Assembly (NCBI GenBank): GCA_021823385.1
Contig: JAKAOC010000039.1
Span: 1 to 10,253, forward strand
Source: Actinomycetes bacterium
GTDB taxonomy: Bacteria; Actinomycetota; Acidimicrobiia; Acidimicrobiales; Acidimicrobiaceae
Length of the DNA stretch: 10,253 nucleotides
Reading direction: 5' to 3'
How positions within the stretch are numbered: position 1 is the first letter of the stretch; each line of letters begins with the position of its first letter. Of this stretch, positions 1-7,188 are shown piece after piece. The notes under the pieces were generated by a model that made no database searches, had not been told where the DNA came from, and was given only the letters and a program-made list of their open reading frames with translations. The position numbers were made by a program, and so were the translations under genes.

Positions 1-486
1 GCGCAACAGCTCGGTGCGCAGCCGTGGATGGGTGGAGTGTATGGAGACGAAGAGCGGGGAGAGGTGCTCGGTGACCACCCTCTCCAGGTCCGCCTCGGTG
101 AAGCGGGTGAGGGTGGTGAAGTTGCCGTAGAGGAAGGAGAGCCGGTAGTCGTCGTCCTTCATGTACAGCGTCTTGCGCAGTCCCTTGGGCAGCTGGTAGA
201 TGAAGCAGAACTCGCAGTGATTGTCGCAGGTCCGCACCTGGTCGAAGATGGCCGAGGCGACCTCGATCCCGAGTGGATCGCCGGCCAGCTTGGAAATCTC
301 TATCTCCAGCTCCAGGCCGCTGCGGTCGATGACCAACGACACCTCGGGCTCCTCCACCAGCATCTGATACTGGATGACGTCGGTGGGAACCACCCCGTTG
401 ATGGAGCGGATCTCGTCCCCGGGCAGCACTCCGGCAAGCTGGGCTTTTGATTCCGCCTGGACGGCGAGCACGACGGGGTTGGACAA
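1..486 (-). CDS. DUF512-family PDZ/radical SAM protein, N-terminal part (runs off left edge)
   Basis: The reading frame is open on the minus strand from the window edge to about position 547, and 162 codons are present if TTG at 486 is the start. Residues 7-55 look like a PDZ-type domain (GVLPGDEIRSINGVVPTDV). Residues 87-94 hold a CxxxCxxC iron-sulfur cluster motif (C87, C91, C94), followed by the family block FIYQLPKGLRKTLYMKDDDY and then RLSFLYGNF. This matches the radical SAM/DUF512 family, often found next to the GTPase gene der; the reaction is not established. The rest of the SAM core and the C-terminal DUF512 domain lie outside the window. The start is uncertain: GTG at 471 would give a protein beginning at the PDZ domain, and neither site has a strong ribosome binding site. 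It is divergent from ispH with almost no intergenic space. Family call sure; function unknown. Confidence 0.88.
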   Translation of the reverse strand, partial: MSNPVVLAVQAESKAQLAGVLPGDEIRSINGVVPTDVIQYQMLVEEPEVSLVIDRSGLELEIEISKLAGDPLGIEVASAIFDQVRTCDNHCEFCFIYQLPKGLRKTLYMKDDDYRLSFLYGNFTTLTRFTEADLERVVTEHLSPLFVSIHSTHPRLRTELLR

Positions 487-509
487 TTCTGGATACCTGG
501 GGGCTTGGC

Positions 510-515
510 TACAAT
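510..515 (+). promoter_or_regulatory. Candidate -10 element of a leaderless ispH promoter
   Basis: TACAAT (five of six matches to TATAAT) lies seven bases before GTG 523. A transcript from this hexamer would begin at or next to the GTG, giving a leaderless mRNA, which is common in actinobacteria. No convincing -35 hexamer is visible at 16-18 bases upstream. If real, the upstream TTG at 505 is not transcribed from this promoter. Confidence 0.5.
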
Positions 516-522
516 CGAAGAG

Positions 523-1572
523 GTGCCTGTTGAAAAAGTCCTCCTAGCCAAGCCTAGAGGCTTCTGCGCCGGAGTGGAGATGGCCATCAAGGCGCTCTCC
601 TGGATGGTGCGCGTCTTTGAGCCTCCGGTCTACTGCTACCACGAGATCGTCCACAACCGCGTGGTGGTCGAGCGCTTCACCGCGCTGGGGGTCGTCTTCG
701 TCAACGACGTCTCCGAGGTCCCGCCGGGCAGGCCGGTCATGCTGTCGGCTCACGGCTCCGCCCCGCAGGTGGTCGACACCTCGCGGCAGGTGGCGGGAAT
801 TTCTATCAACGCCGTATGCCCACTCGTCACCAAGGTCCATCACGAGGTAAAGACCAGGGCGGGCAAAGGCTTCGAGATCCTCTACATCGGCCATCACGGC
901 CACGACGAGGCGCTCGGCACCATGGCGGTTGCTCCGGGCAAAGTGCATCTGGTGGAGACGATCGAGGAGTTGGAGGCCACCGACCTTGACGCCCCCGAGA
1001 TCGCCCTCATCGCCCAGACCACTCTGGCGGTCGACGAGTGGCGCGCCATCGCCGACCGGGCAGCGGAGATGCACCCTGGGATCTGGATGCCCAACAAGAG
1101 CGACCTCTGCTTCGCCACCACCAATCGCCAGGCGGCGGTGCGCAAGGTGGCGCCGATCGCGGACGCGGTCGTGGTGATCGGATCGGCCAACTCCTCGAAC
1201 ACCAATGCGATCGAGAAGGTTGCCCGCAGCGTCTCCTCCGCGCGTATAGTGCGCATCAATACCCCTGACCAGCTGCCGGACGACCTCTCCGGGGTTGTGG
1301 CGGTCACGGCGGGAGCATCGGCGCCGGAAGACCTGATCGAGGACGTCGTCTCCCGGCTTGCTCCCTCGGGAGGCGTCGAGGAGGTATCCGCGGTCGAGGA
1401 GGAGGAGTACTTTCCTCCGCCCCGGGAGCTGCGCGAATTCCTGCGGGGACTCAACACGGTGGCGGCCTACGCCTTCGGGCGGCAAGAACCCGACAGCAAC
1501 CCCTTGGACCAGGACAACGCCGTTCCCGCTTTCTCGGTGCTTTCCGCGCTGGTCGCCGCCACAGAGGCCTAG
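523..1572 (+). CDS. ispH: 4-hydroxy-3-methylbut-2-enyl diphosphate reductase (IspH/LytB)
   Basis: Cytoplasmic iron-sulfur enzyme of the last MEP-pathway step, reducing HMBPP to IPP and DMAPP. Counting from GTG 523, the three cluster cysteines are C15 (PRGFCAGV), C99 (NAVCPLVTKVH) and C196 (SDLCFATTNRQ). The proton-relay pair H127/E129 (GHDEALGTM), the QTTLAVDEW motif and the substrate-binding GSANSSNTN motif are all present, so it should be active. GTG 523 fits the family N-terminus (MPVEKVLLAKPRGFC) and lies seven bases after TACAAT. The frame is also open from TTG 505, which would add six residues. At 349 residues it is longer than the E. coli enzyme (316), because of an acidic stretch (VEEEEYFPPP) and about 45 extra C-terminal residues of unknown role. 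It is divergent from the DUF512 gene and convergent with plsC. Confidence 0.96.
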   Translation: MPVEKVLLAKPRGFCAGVEMAIKALSWMVRVFEPPVYCYHEIVHNRVVVERFTALGVVFVNDVSEVPPGRPVMLSAHGSAPQVVDTSRQVAGISINAVCPLVTKVHHEVKTRAGKGFEILYIGHHGHDEALGTMAVAPGKVHLVETIEELEATDLDAPEIALIAQTTLAVDEWRAIADRAAEMHPGIWMPNKSDLCFATTNRQAAVRKVAPIADAVVVIGSANSSNTNAIEKVARSVSSARIVRINTPDQLPDDLSGVVAVTAGASAPEDLIEDVVSRLAPSGGVEEVSAVEEEEYFPPPRELREFLRGLNTVAAYAFGRQEPDSNPLDQDNAVPAFSVLSALVAATEA

Positions 1573-1591
1573 TCGGCGCAGCCGGACGTCG

Positions 1592-2290
1592 TTATAGGCG
1601 CGCCTTGGCGGCGTCGTAGAGCTCCTGCAGCGTGACCTGCAATTTGGCGGTCATCTCCCGGACCTTGGAACGGGGCACCCGGGCACCGCTTCTCTCGTGT
1701 TGAAGCCCTTCGGTCAAGGGGTCCCCCACCAGGATCACGCATCTTGCCGGACGGGGGAACTTCACACCCTTGGCCATGGCCCTGTCGGTTCCGGCAATGC
1801 CGAGGGGCACGATCGGCACCTGGGCCTTCAGCGCAATGTAGGCGGCGCCGTCCATGATCTCCTCGATGAGGGGCCCCGCCTTGCGCGTCCCCTCCGGAAA
1901 GAGAACCAGCGGCTGGCCCGAGGCGAGGACGGCCAGCGAGGTGTCCATCGCCTCCCGGTCGGCGATCTCGCGGTTGACGGGTATCCCCCCCAGGGCGGTC
2001 ATCAGCCTGCCGAAGGCGGAGTTCCTCCACAGGCCCGACTTGCCGAGGAAGCGAAGGTGATGACGGGTCACCGAACCCAGCAGCAGGGCGTCGATGTTGG
2101 AGCGATGCGTCGGGGAGAGGATGTAGGGAGGCGAGGGGATCTTCTCGGCCCCTATCACCTCCACCCGCCAGTACAGGTGGTTCACCCCGTCGACCAGGGC
2201 GCGCGCGAAGGAGTAGAAGCCCAGGTCGAAACGGCTCGGCATGAGCCGAACCCTGGTATCGCCGACCTCCACAAACTCGCCGCTCAACAC
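1592..2290 (-). CDS. plsC: 1-acyl-sn-glycerol-3-phosphate acyltransferase (PlsC family)
   Basis: Membrane-associated acyltransferase, expected to add the second acyl chain to lysophosphatidic acid and form phosphatidic acid. Visible blocks of the family: catalytic HX4D at residues 62-67 (THRSNIDALL), the conserved GGIPVNRE at 101-108, substrate-binding FPEGTR at 131-136 and VPIVPLGIAG near 150. Length (232 residues) is normal for the short bacterial form, and no strong transmembrane helix is evident. The start is GTG 2290, with AAAGGG five bases upstream; TTG 2287 is the next codon. It follows cmk on the same strand after a gap of about 80 bases, as in many bacteria, and converges on ispH. 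Family sure. The exact acyl acceptor is inferred, since other acyltransferases share these motifs. Confidence 0.93.
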   Translation of the reverse strand: MLSGEFVEVGDTRVRLMPSRFDLGFYSFARALVDGVNHLYWRVEVIGAEKIPSPPYILSPTHRSNIDALLLGSVTRHHLRFLGKSGLWRNSAFGRLMTALGGIPVNREIADREAMDTSLAVLASGQPLVLFPEGTRKAGPLIEEIMDGAAYIALKAQVPIVPLGIAGTDRAMAKGVKFPRPARCVILVGDPLTEGLQHERSGARVPRSKVREMTAKLQVTLQELYDAAKARL

Positions 2291-2369
2291 AACCGCCCTT
2301 TATCGCCGCCCAGGCGGCATCGAACCCGGCAAAACACTAATTTCTTGCGCCGCATCCGATGCGACGCTC

Positions 2370-3020
2370 TTAGCCGTTTCCACCGACGGTAAGCCAGTAG
2401 ATTCCCGCCAGCTCCTCCACCAACTCCCCCACTTCGCGCTCGGAGGTGTCCAGCACCACCGCGTCCTCGGCGGCGCGCACCGGATCCGCACGCCGGGTGG
2501 CATCCCGGATGTCGCGTTTGGCCAGTTCCGACGCGGTCACCTCTCCTCGGCGCGAGGAGCGAACCTCGTCCCGGGCCACCAGGAACACCTTGAGTCCGGC
2601 GCCGGGAAGCACAACGGTGCCGATGTCACGTCCCTCGACAACCGCCCCCCCGTAGGCCTCCACGAAGCTGCGCTGCCACTCTGCGAGCATCTTGCGAACC
2701 TGGGGATGCACGGCGATCCGCGAGGCGGACTCCGAGACGGAGGCGGTGCGTATCGCCTCCTCCCGGTCCTCCCCGTCGATGCTCAGCCTGCCGGCGGCGA
2801 ACCCGAGTGTGTGGCCGTTCCAGGCGTCCACCACCCCCTGGCCGTCGGAGAGGTCCGCCCGTTCCTCCATCGCCACCAGGGCGACACCCCGGTAGGTGGC
2901 CCCGGTGTCCAGAAAGGTCAGCCCAAGGCGGGTTGCGAGCGTGCGCGCCAAGGTCGACTTCCCGGTTCCGGCCAGGCCGTCGATGGCCACCGACCGCCTC
3001 TCCCACGTGTGCGCGCTCAC
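2370..3020 (-). CDS. cmk: Cytidylate kinase
   Basis: Phosphorylates CMP/dCMP with ATP in the cytoplasm, recycling CMP from phospholipid synthesis and RNA turnover. From GTG 3020 the protein has 216 residues, close to the usual 220-230. It shows the P-loop GLAGTGKST (15-23), DTGATYR (38-44, normally DTGAMYR), the CMP-kinase hallmark GRDIGTVV (130-137), and the arginine-rich lid KRDIRDATRRADPVRAAEDA. The frame stays open upstream to 3179, but those 53 residues do not resemble Cmk. GTG 3020 sits six residues before the first beta strand (RRSVAIDG), and TATCGT lies seven bases before it. A GGGAGG is present but 14 bases from the GTG, too far to be a good ribosome site. It is followed by plsC, and divergent from htpX. 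Confidence 0.94.
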   Translation of the reverse strand: MSAHTWERRSVAIDGLAGTGKSTLARTLATRLGLTFLDTGATYRGVALVAMEERADLSDGQGVVDAWNGHTLGFAAGRLSIDGEDREEAIRTASVSESASRIAVHPQVRKMLAEWQRSFVEAYGGAVVEGRDIGTVVLPGAGLKVFLVARDEVRSSRRGEVTASELAKRDIRDATRRADPVRAAEDAVVLDTSEREVGELVEELAGIYWLTVGGNG

Positions 3021-3156
3021 CCATTCGACGATAACCTCCCCATGGGGCGCCCACCCCGCACATCCTCGAGCTTTTCCCGGCTTCACCTGGGCACCCACAG
3101 CCGAATCACAGACTGTCTGATAAGTATTTCCAGGGATTTCGACTAAGAATGGACTT
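3021..3156. promoter_or_regulatory. Divergent promoter region between cmk and htpX
   Basis: These 136 bases hold the 5' signals of both genes. They include a perfect 11-bp palindrome CAGACTGTCTG at 3109-3119, about 38 bases before the htpX GTG, and a 10-bp palindrome CCCCATGGGG at 3038-3047 on the cmk side. A weak -10-like AAGAAT (3145-3150) lies six bases before the htpX GTG, so htpX may also be leaderless. No binding protein can be named from the sequence. Confidence 0.5.
3028..3033 (-). promoter_or_regulatory. Candidate -10 element of a leaderless cmk promoter
   Basis: On the minus strand TATCGT (TANNNT class) ends seven bases before GTG 3020, the same spacing as TACAAT to the ispH GTG. 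No clear -35 hexamer is seen. It would make cmk mRNA leaderless and explains why the GGGAGG further upstream is badly spaced. Confidence 0.4.
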
Positions 3157-4074
3157 GTGGCAAAAACTCGTTTCCCCAAGGACCGCGGCCTGACCGCCAG
3201 GATGGGCCTGACCGTCTTCCTGCTGGGCCTGGTCTACGTTCTCTTCATCGGCGTGCTGCTCGCTCTGCGCATGAGCACCTCGCTGGTGCTCGTCATCGCC
3301 GCTGCGATCCTGTTCGTCCAGTACTTCTACTCCGACAAGATCGCCCTCGCCTCCATGCGGGGCCGCATTGTCGAGCGCGGGGACAGCCCGCAGGCCGCGC
3401 AGCTGCACGGCATCGTCGACCGGCTCTGCGCCATGGCGGACATGCCCAAGCCCAAGGTTGCCATCTCCGAATTCGACATCCCCAACGCTTTCGCGACCGG
3501 GCGCAACCCCAAGAACTCCGTCGTCTGCGCGACCTCCGGACTCTTGCGCCGCCTCGACGAGCAAGAGGTGGAAGCGGTGCTGGCGCACGAGCTCTCCCAC
3601 GTCGCCCACCGCGACGTGCTGGTGATGACCATCGCCTCCTTCCTGGGCATAGTGGCAGGTTTTCTCACTCGCATGGAGCTTTGGTTCGGCGGCGGCTTCG
3701 GTGGTGGCGGCCGGGATCGCAACGGTAATAACGGCCAGGCCGCCGGCATGGTGATCCTGCTGGTCTCCGTGGTCGTCTATGCGATCAGCTTCCTGATCAC
3801 CAGGGCGCTGTCGCGCTATCGCGAGCTGTCGGCCGACCGTTCGGGAGCGATCCTGATCGGACACCCCTCAGTGCTCAAGTCGGCACTCATAAAGATCACC
3901 GGCGAGATGGGCAGGATCCCCACTCGCGACTTGCGCTCCGCCTCGGCATTCAACGCCTTCTTCTTCGCCCCTGCCATCAACAAGGACTCCATCACCGGGC
4001 TGTTCTCGACGCACCCGAGTTTGGAAAAGAGGATCGCCCAGCTCGACAAGCTTGAGCGCGACCTGGCAAACTAG
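3157..4074 (+). CDS. htpX: HtpX-like membrane zinc metalloprotease (M48 family)
   Basis: Integral-membrane protease that degrades misfolded membrane proteins; in actinobacteria it is linked to the phage-shock (Psp) response. Two hydrophobic helices (about 17-37 and 41-57) form the N-terminal hairpin. The zinc site is HELSH at 144-148 within VLAHELSHVAHRD, and the third ligand is E223 in RYRELSADRSGA. Further hydrophobic segments lie at about 155-170 and 197-214, separated by a glycine/asparagine-rich loop (GGGFGGGGRDRNGNNG). All catalytic residues are present, and the length of 305 residues is normal. GTG 3157 is chosen because it begins the charged MAKTRFPKDRG segment before the first helix; no strong ribosome site precedes it. 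pspAB follows 34 bases later and is probably co-transcribed. It lies opposite to the flanking aroA and cmk. Confidence 0.94.
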   Translation: MAKTRFPKDRGLTARMGLTVFLLGLVYVLFIGVLLALRMSTSLVLVIAAAILFVQYFYSDKIALASMRGRIVERGDSPQAAQLHGIVDRLCAMADMPKPKVAISEFDIPNAFATGRNPKNSVVCATSGLLRRLDEQEVEAVLAHELSHVAHRDVLVMTIASFLGIVAGFLTRMELWFGGGFGGGGRDRNGNNGQAAGMVILLVSVVVYAISFLITRALSRYRELSADRSGAILIGHPSVLKSALIKITGEMGRIPTRDLRSASAFNAFFFAPAINKDSITGLFSTHPSLEKRIAQLDKLERDLAN

Positions 4075-4108
4075 GGGCACTCGGCCTCGACAAAGGGAGA
4101 AGCGCAGC

Positions 4109-4678
4109 TTGGGAAGGCTCAGGGACATATTGTTCGCGAGGAACGCCCCCGCCAAGGCGAACCTCGACAACCTCTTCGCCATGCCCTCGGCGGGGATCAC
4201 CTTGGACGTCTCCGCAAACCTGGTCTCCACCGGAAGCGCGGCGGTCTGCTTCAAGCCCGCCTCGGGAGCCGCATTCCAGAACACCTCGGAGGACTTCAAG
4301 TCGATCCTGGCGCAGATGTCCTCCACCAAGCCCCCGCGTGAGAGCACCGACTCGCTCGGCTATCGCTGGATCATCATCGACGCCGACGACCTGGAGTCCC
4401 TCACCACCGAGATCCATTCGGTGAACTCCACCCTGGAGTCCAACGGCTTCGGGCCCCAGCTCCTGTGCTCGGTGTTCCCTTTGCGCGACAAGGACAGTGA
4501 CCACAAGGTCTACCTGATCTATCTGTACAAGCGCGGGACCTTCTATCCCTTTGCCCCACTTGGCGGCGAAAAGCGCGACAACGAGCGTGAACTCTCGCTG
4601 CAGGCCCTGCTGAAGAGCGACCTGCCACTGGAGTCGGATCTCGAACGCTGGTTCCCGATCTGGGAGATGCCCCTGTAG
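4109..4678 (+). CDS. pspAB: PspA-associated protein PspAB
   Basis: A 189-residue protein matching the actinobacterial PspAB family, a small cytoplasmic-looking protein found beside htpX and often near pspA; its molecular role is not settled. Recognisable blocks are the N-terminal MGRLRDILFAR with NLDNLFAMPSAG, VCFKP at about 46-50, VNSTLESNGFGPQLLC, YKRGTFYPFAP (140-150) and the C-terminal RWFPIWEMP (180-188). No signal peptide or membrane segment is visible. The start is TTG 4109: an AAAGGGAGA ribosome site ends nine bases upstream, and the protein then begins exactly where relatives do. An upstream in-frame ATG (4052) would overlap htpX and add an unlike, arginine-rich segment. Neither pspA nor pspAA is in this window. 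Family call from remembered conserved blocks; fairly sure. Confidence 0.88.
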   Translation: MGRLRDILFARNAPAKANLDNLFAMPSAGITLDVSANLVSTGSAAVCFKPASGAAFQNTSEDFKSILAQMSSTKPPRESTDSLGYRWIIIDADDLESLTTEIHSVNSTLESNGFGPQLLCSVFPLRDKDSDHKVYLIYLYKRGTFYPFAPLGGEKRDNERELSLQALLKSDLPLESDLERWFPIWEMPL

Positions 4679-4687
4679 CCCTGGGAC

Positions 4688-4711
4688 TGTGCGCCAGCTA
4701 TCAGGCGCGCA
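4688..4711 (+). terminator. Candidate terminator hairpin at the pspAB/aroA convergent junction
   Basis: TGTGCGCC and GGCGCGCA form an 8-bp stem (one G-U pair in the + strand RNA) around the loop AGCTATCA. It begins ten bases after the pspAB stop, and the aroA stop codon lies in its loop. There is no T-run after it, so it may act as a barrier or a weak terminator. On the minus strand the wobble becomes an A-C mismatch, so it is better for pspAB. Confidence 0.4.
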
Positions 4712-6056
4712 CCTCGACACCGCAACGCGCCAACTGGGCCGCGAAGCCGGGGAACGAGGTCGGAACGCTTTGCGCACCGGTTATTCGGGTCTCGCCCTTG
4801 GTGATCGCGCCGAGGATGGCGGCCGACATCGCTATGCGGTGATCCATGTGGGAGTCCACGCTGCGCTGCAGGTGGCGGGCGAGATCCATGGGAACCCCTC
4901 CCCAGACACGAAAGCCGCTCTCCACCTCCGCCGTCTCCACTCCAAAGGCCGCCAGCATCTCCATGGTGGTCGCAATCCGGTCACTCTCCTTGTGCCGCAG
5001 CTCCTCCACGCCCAGGAATGTGGTGGCGCCCCTGGCCTTGGCCGCGGCCACGGCCAGGATGGGGACCTCGTCGATGAGGCCGGGCACCCCCTCGGGACCG
5101 ACCACGGTTCCGGTCAGCTCGCTGGGCCGGGCGGTGATGGAGTGCGCCCCCGAGGCAAGCCTGCTCACCTCGATACGGCCCCCCATGGCCCGGAGCACTT
5201 TGAGGAATCCGTCGCGCTCGGCGCCGAGATAGACGTTGCCGATGGTTAGCGGGGAATCCCCTATCAGCCCGAGAACGACGAAGAAGGCCGCGGCCGAAGG
5301 GTCGCCGGGTACCACGAAGTCGGCGGCGATAAGGTCCGAACGCTCCACGTGGATCACGCGGCCGGCGCCGTCTTCCTCCACTTGCAGCCTGGCCCCGAAG
5401 AGTGGCGCCATCTCCTCTGTGTGGGCACGCGTGGGGGTGGACTCGATGACGGCGGTCTCCCCGTCGGCGGCCAGGCCTGCGAGGATGATGGCCGACTTGA
5501 CCTGGGCGGAAGGCGTGCTCATCGAGTAGGTGATCCCGCTCAGCTCCCTCCCTTGCACCACCAGCGGGGCAAAGCGGTTCCCCTGCCGGCCGATGATGTA
5601 GGCCCCCATGGCGGTCAGCGGCTCGACGACCCGCGCCATGGGCCGGCGCACGATGGAGGCATCCCCGGTGAGAAAAGTCGTCACACCGATCCGCGGGGCC
5701 AGCAGGCCCGTAATCAACCGAAGCAGCGTTCCCGAGTTGCCGACGTTGACCACGTGGTCCGGCTCGGTAAGCGATCCTCCGGTACCGGTGATCGAGAGCT
5801 CGAACTCTGACTCGTCCAGCTTGGCCCCCAGTGCGGCGACGGCGCTACGGGTGGCGTTCACGTCATCGGCCTTGGACAAACCTTGGATACGCGCCGTGCC
5901 CTGGGCCAGCAGGCCGAAGAGGAGAGCGCGATGGGAGATCGACTTGTCCCCGGGGACGCTCACCGAGGCTGCACGAATATGCCCGCCGTGCACCACAAGC
6001 TCGGACTTCTCGCCGTGCCTGCCTCCGAAGATCCGTCTTACGTCAGGCAGTTCCAT
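4701..6056 (-). CDS. aroA: 3-phosphoshikimate 1-carboxyvinyltransferase (EPSP synthase)
   Basis: Sixth step of the shikimate pathway: joins PEP and shikimate-3-phosphate to make EPSP. All signature blocks are present over 451 residues: PGDKSISHRA (35-44), GNSGTLLR (106-113), GDASIVRRPM (131-140), SAQVKSA (183-189), catalytic D329 in LIDEVPILAV, KESDR (356-360) and DHRIAM (405-410). The SAQVKSA block and the overall pattern fit class II enzymes (Bacillus and CP4 type) rather than the E. coli class I; its inhibitor sensitivity cannot be read from this. The first 20 residues precede the usual start of the fold, but ATG 6056 has a GAGGGGG ribosome site six bases upstream, so this start is preferred. 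It begins 24 bases after aroH on the same strand and probably shares its transcript. Convergent with pspAB. Confidence 0.96.
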   Translation of the reverse strand: MELPDVRRIFGGRHGEKSELVVHGGHIRAASVSVPGDKSISHRALLFGLLAQGTARIQGLSKADDVNATRSAVAALGAKLDESEFELSITGTGGSLTEPDHVVNVGNSGTLLRLITGLLAPRIGVTTFLTGDASIVRRPMARVVEPLTAMGAYIIGRQGNRFAPLVVQGRELSGITYSMSTPSAQVKSAIILAGLAADGETAVIESTPTRAHTEEMAPLFGARLQVEEDGAGRVIHVERSDLIAADFVVPGDPSAAAFFVVLGLIGDSPLTIGNVYLGAERDGFLKVLRAMGGRIEVSRLASGAHSITARPSELTGTVVGPEGVPGLIDEVPILAVAAAKARGATTFLGVEELRHKESDRIATTMEMLAAFGVETAEVESGFRVWGGVPMDLARHLQRSVDSHMDHRIAMSAAILGAITKGETRITGAQSVPTSFPGFAAQLARCGVEVRA

Positions 6057-6080
6057 CCTCGCCCCCCTCGCAGAGCCGAC

Positions 6081-6443
6081 CTAACCGGGAAGATCGTCCC
6101 TCAGTCCCTTCGCCCCCCAGAGATAGACGTGGCGAAGCTCGCCCCGGCTCTTTGGCGTGTCGATGTGAGCCAGGATACGTACGCAAAGGGGAGTTCCTCC
6201 CTCGATGTCGAGCTCCTGGGCGCACATGAGCGGCACGTCACCGAAGCCCATCTCCCGCGCGGCGGCGGCGGGGAAAGCCCCATGGACGTCGGAGGTGGCG
6301 GTGAAGATGATGCTGACCAGGTGCTCTTTGTCGACCTGGTTGCGCTCCAGCATCTCGGCCAGCAGCTCCTTGGTCCTCGAGATAATGTCCTCGCGTGAGT
6401 CGCGCTCGATGGTTGTGGCTCCGCGAAGTCCTCGAAGTGGCAT
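6081..6443 (-). CDS. aroH: Chorismate mutase, AroH type
   Basis: Rearranges chorismate to prephenate, the entry to phenylalanine and tyrosine. At 120 residues it has the length of the monofunctional trimeric AroH fold (B. subtilis type), not the helical AroQ type. Active-site residues match those of the B. subtilis enzyme: R7 (RGLRGATT), R63 (AAAREMGF), E77 (CAQELD), R89 (CVRIL) and Y107 (RHVYLWGA), the last three offset by one position. It starts at ATG 6443, ten bases downstream of the rluB stop, with no good ribosome site, so translational coupling to rluB is likely. aroA follows 24 bases downstream, so the two shikimate-pathway genes form a pair within the scpA-scpB-rluB operon. Confidence 0.94.
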   Translation of the reverse strand: MPLRGLRGATTIERDSREDIISRTKELLAEMLERNQVDKEHLVSIIFTATSDVHGAFPAAAAREMGFGDVPLMCAQELDIEGGTPLCVRILAHIDTPKSRGELRHVYLWGAKGLRDDLPG

Positions 6444-6453
6444 GGAGAGGATT

Positions 6454-7188
6454 CTAACCAGCCTCGCGCACGGCGGCCCACAAGGATCGCAGCTCCGCCT
6501 GGGTCAAAGCGCGGTACTGACCGGGGGCAAGGCGTTGATCGCTGAGAGGGCCGATGCGTGTCCTGACCAGCCTGGTTACGCGAAAGGAGAACACCTCGAA
6601 CATTCGTCGGATCTGGCGGTTCCGCCCTTCACGGATGACCATACGCACCAGCGTCGGCGAGAGTTGCGTGACCGTCGCAGGCGCGGTCCTGCCGTCTTCC
6701 AGGACCACACCCCTGGCCAGCTTGGAGAGCGTGTCCCTCCCCACCGGCTTGTCCAGCGAGACGAGATACTCCTTGTCCACCTTGTAGCGGGGATGGGTCA
6801 GGCGCATGGCAAAGTCGCCGTCGTTGGTGAGTATGAGCAGCCCCTCGGAATCCGCATCCAGCCGCCCCACCGGATACACTCGCGGCTCCGGCGGCACCAA
6901 GTCGGTGACCACGCTGCGCCCGTGGGTGTCCTTCGTGGTGGACACCACCCCCGCCGGCTTGTGCAGGAGCCAGTAGACGCGGCCCGGGTCGATCATCACC
7001 GGCACCCCGTCGACTTCGACCAGGTCCTCCCCCACCTGCGCACGGTCGCCGAGCGTTGCCACCCTGTGGTTCAGGGTCACCCGTCCGGCAAGGATCATCT
7101 CCTCGGCAACCCGGCGCGAGGCAATACCGGCCTGGGAGATGATCTTCTGCAGGCGCTCGCCCTCGGGGCCCGGCTCCGGCAAGGTCAT
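6454..7188 (-). CDS. rluB: 23S rRNA pseudouridine synthase, RsuA/RluB family
   Basis: A 244-residue RNA-modifying enzyme. Residues 11-58 form an S4 RNA-binding domain (RLQKIISQAGIASRRVAEEM), followed by the pseudouridine synthase core with the family opening LHKPAGVVSTTKD. The catalytic aspartate is D111 in YPVGRLDADSEGLLILTNDG, and the C-terminal block EGRNRQIRRM (187-196) is intact. By analogy with actinobacterial and Bacillus genes beside scpB, the target is probably a uridine in the 23S rRNA peptidyl-transferase region; RsuA-type 16S specificity cannot be excluded from sequence alone. ATG 7188 overlaps the scpB stop by four bases (ATGA), typical translational coupling. aroH follows after a ten-base gap. 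Confidence 0.92.
   Translation of the reverse strand: MTLPEPGPEGERLQKIISQAGIASRRVAEEMILAGRVTLNHRVATLGDRAQVGEDLVEVDGVPVMIDPGRVYWLLHKPAGVVSTTKDTHGRSVVTDLVPPEPRVYPVGRLDADSEGLLILTNDGDFAMRLTHPRYKVDKEYLVSLDKPVGRDTLSKLARGVVLEDGRTAPATVTQLSPTLVRMVIREGRNRQIRRMFEVFSFRVTRLVRTRIGPLSDQRLAPGQYRALTQAELRSLWAAVREAG

Noticed and set aside
28..450. A 140-codon + strand frame at the left edge
   Set aside because: Opposite strand codes for the radical SAM/DUF512 protein with its cysteine motif; this frame has no recognisable domain.
544..1485. A 313-codon minus-strand frame opposite ispH
   Set aside because: Shadow of the IspH coding frame in high-GC DNA; the product is rich in arginine, aspartate and histidine and has no domain.
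3021..3179. N-terminal extension of Cmk up to 3179
   Set aside because: The 53 added residues do not look like Cmk, would overlap the htpX start, and would cover the divergent promoter region.
3106..3864. A 252-codon minus-strand frame opposite htpX, histidine- and glutamine-rich
   Set aside because: Antisense to a complete M48 protease with all catalytic residues; composition is typical of a shadow frame.
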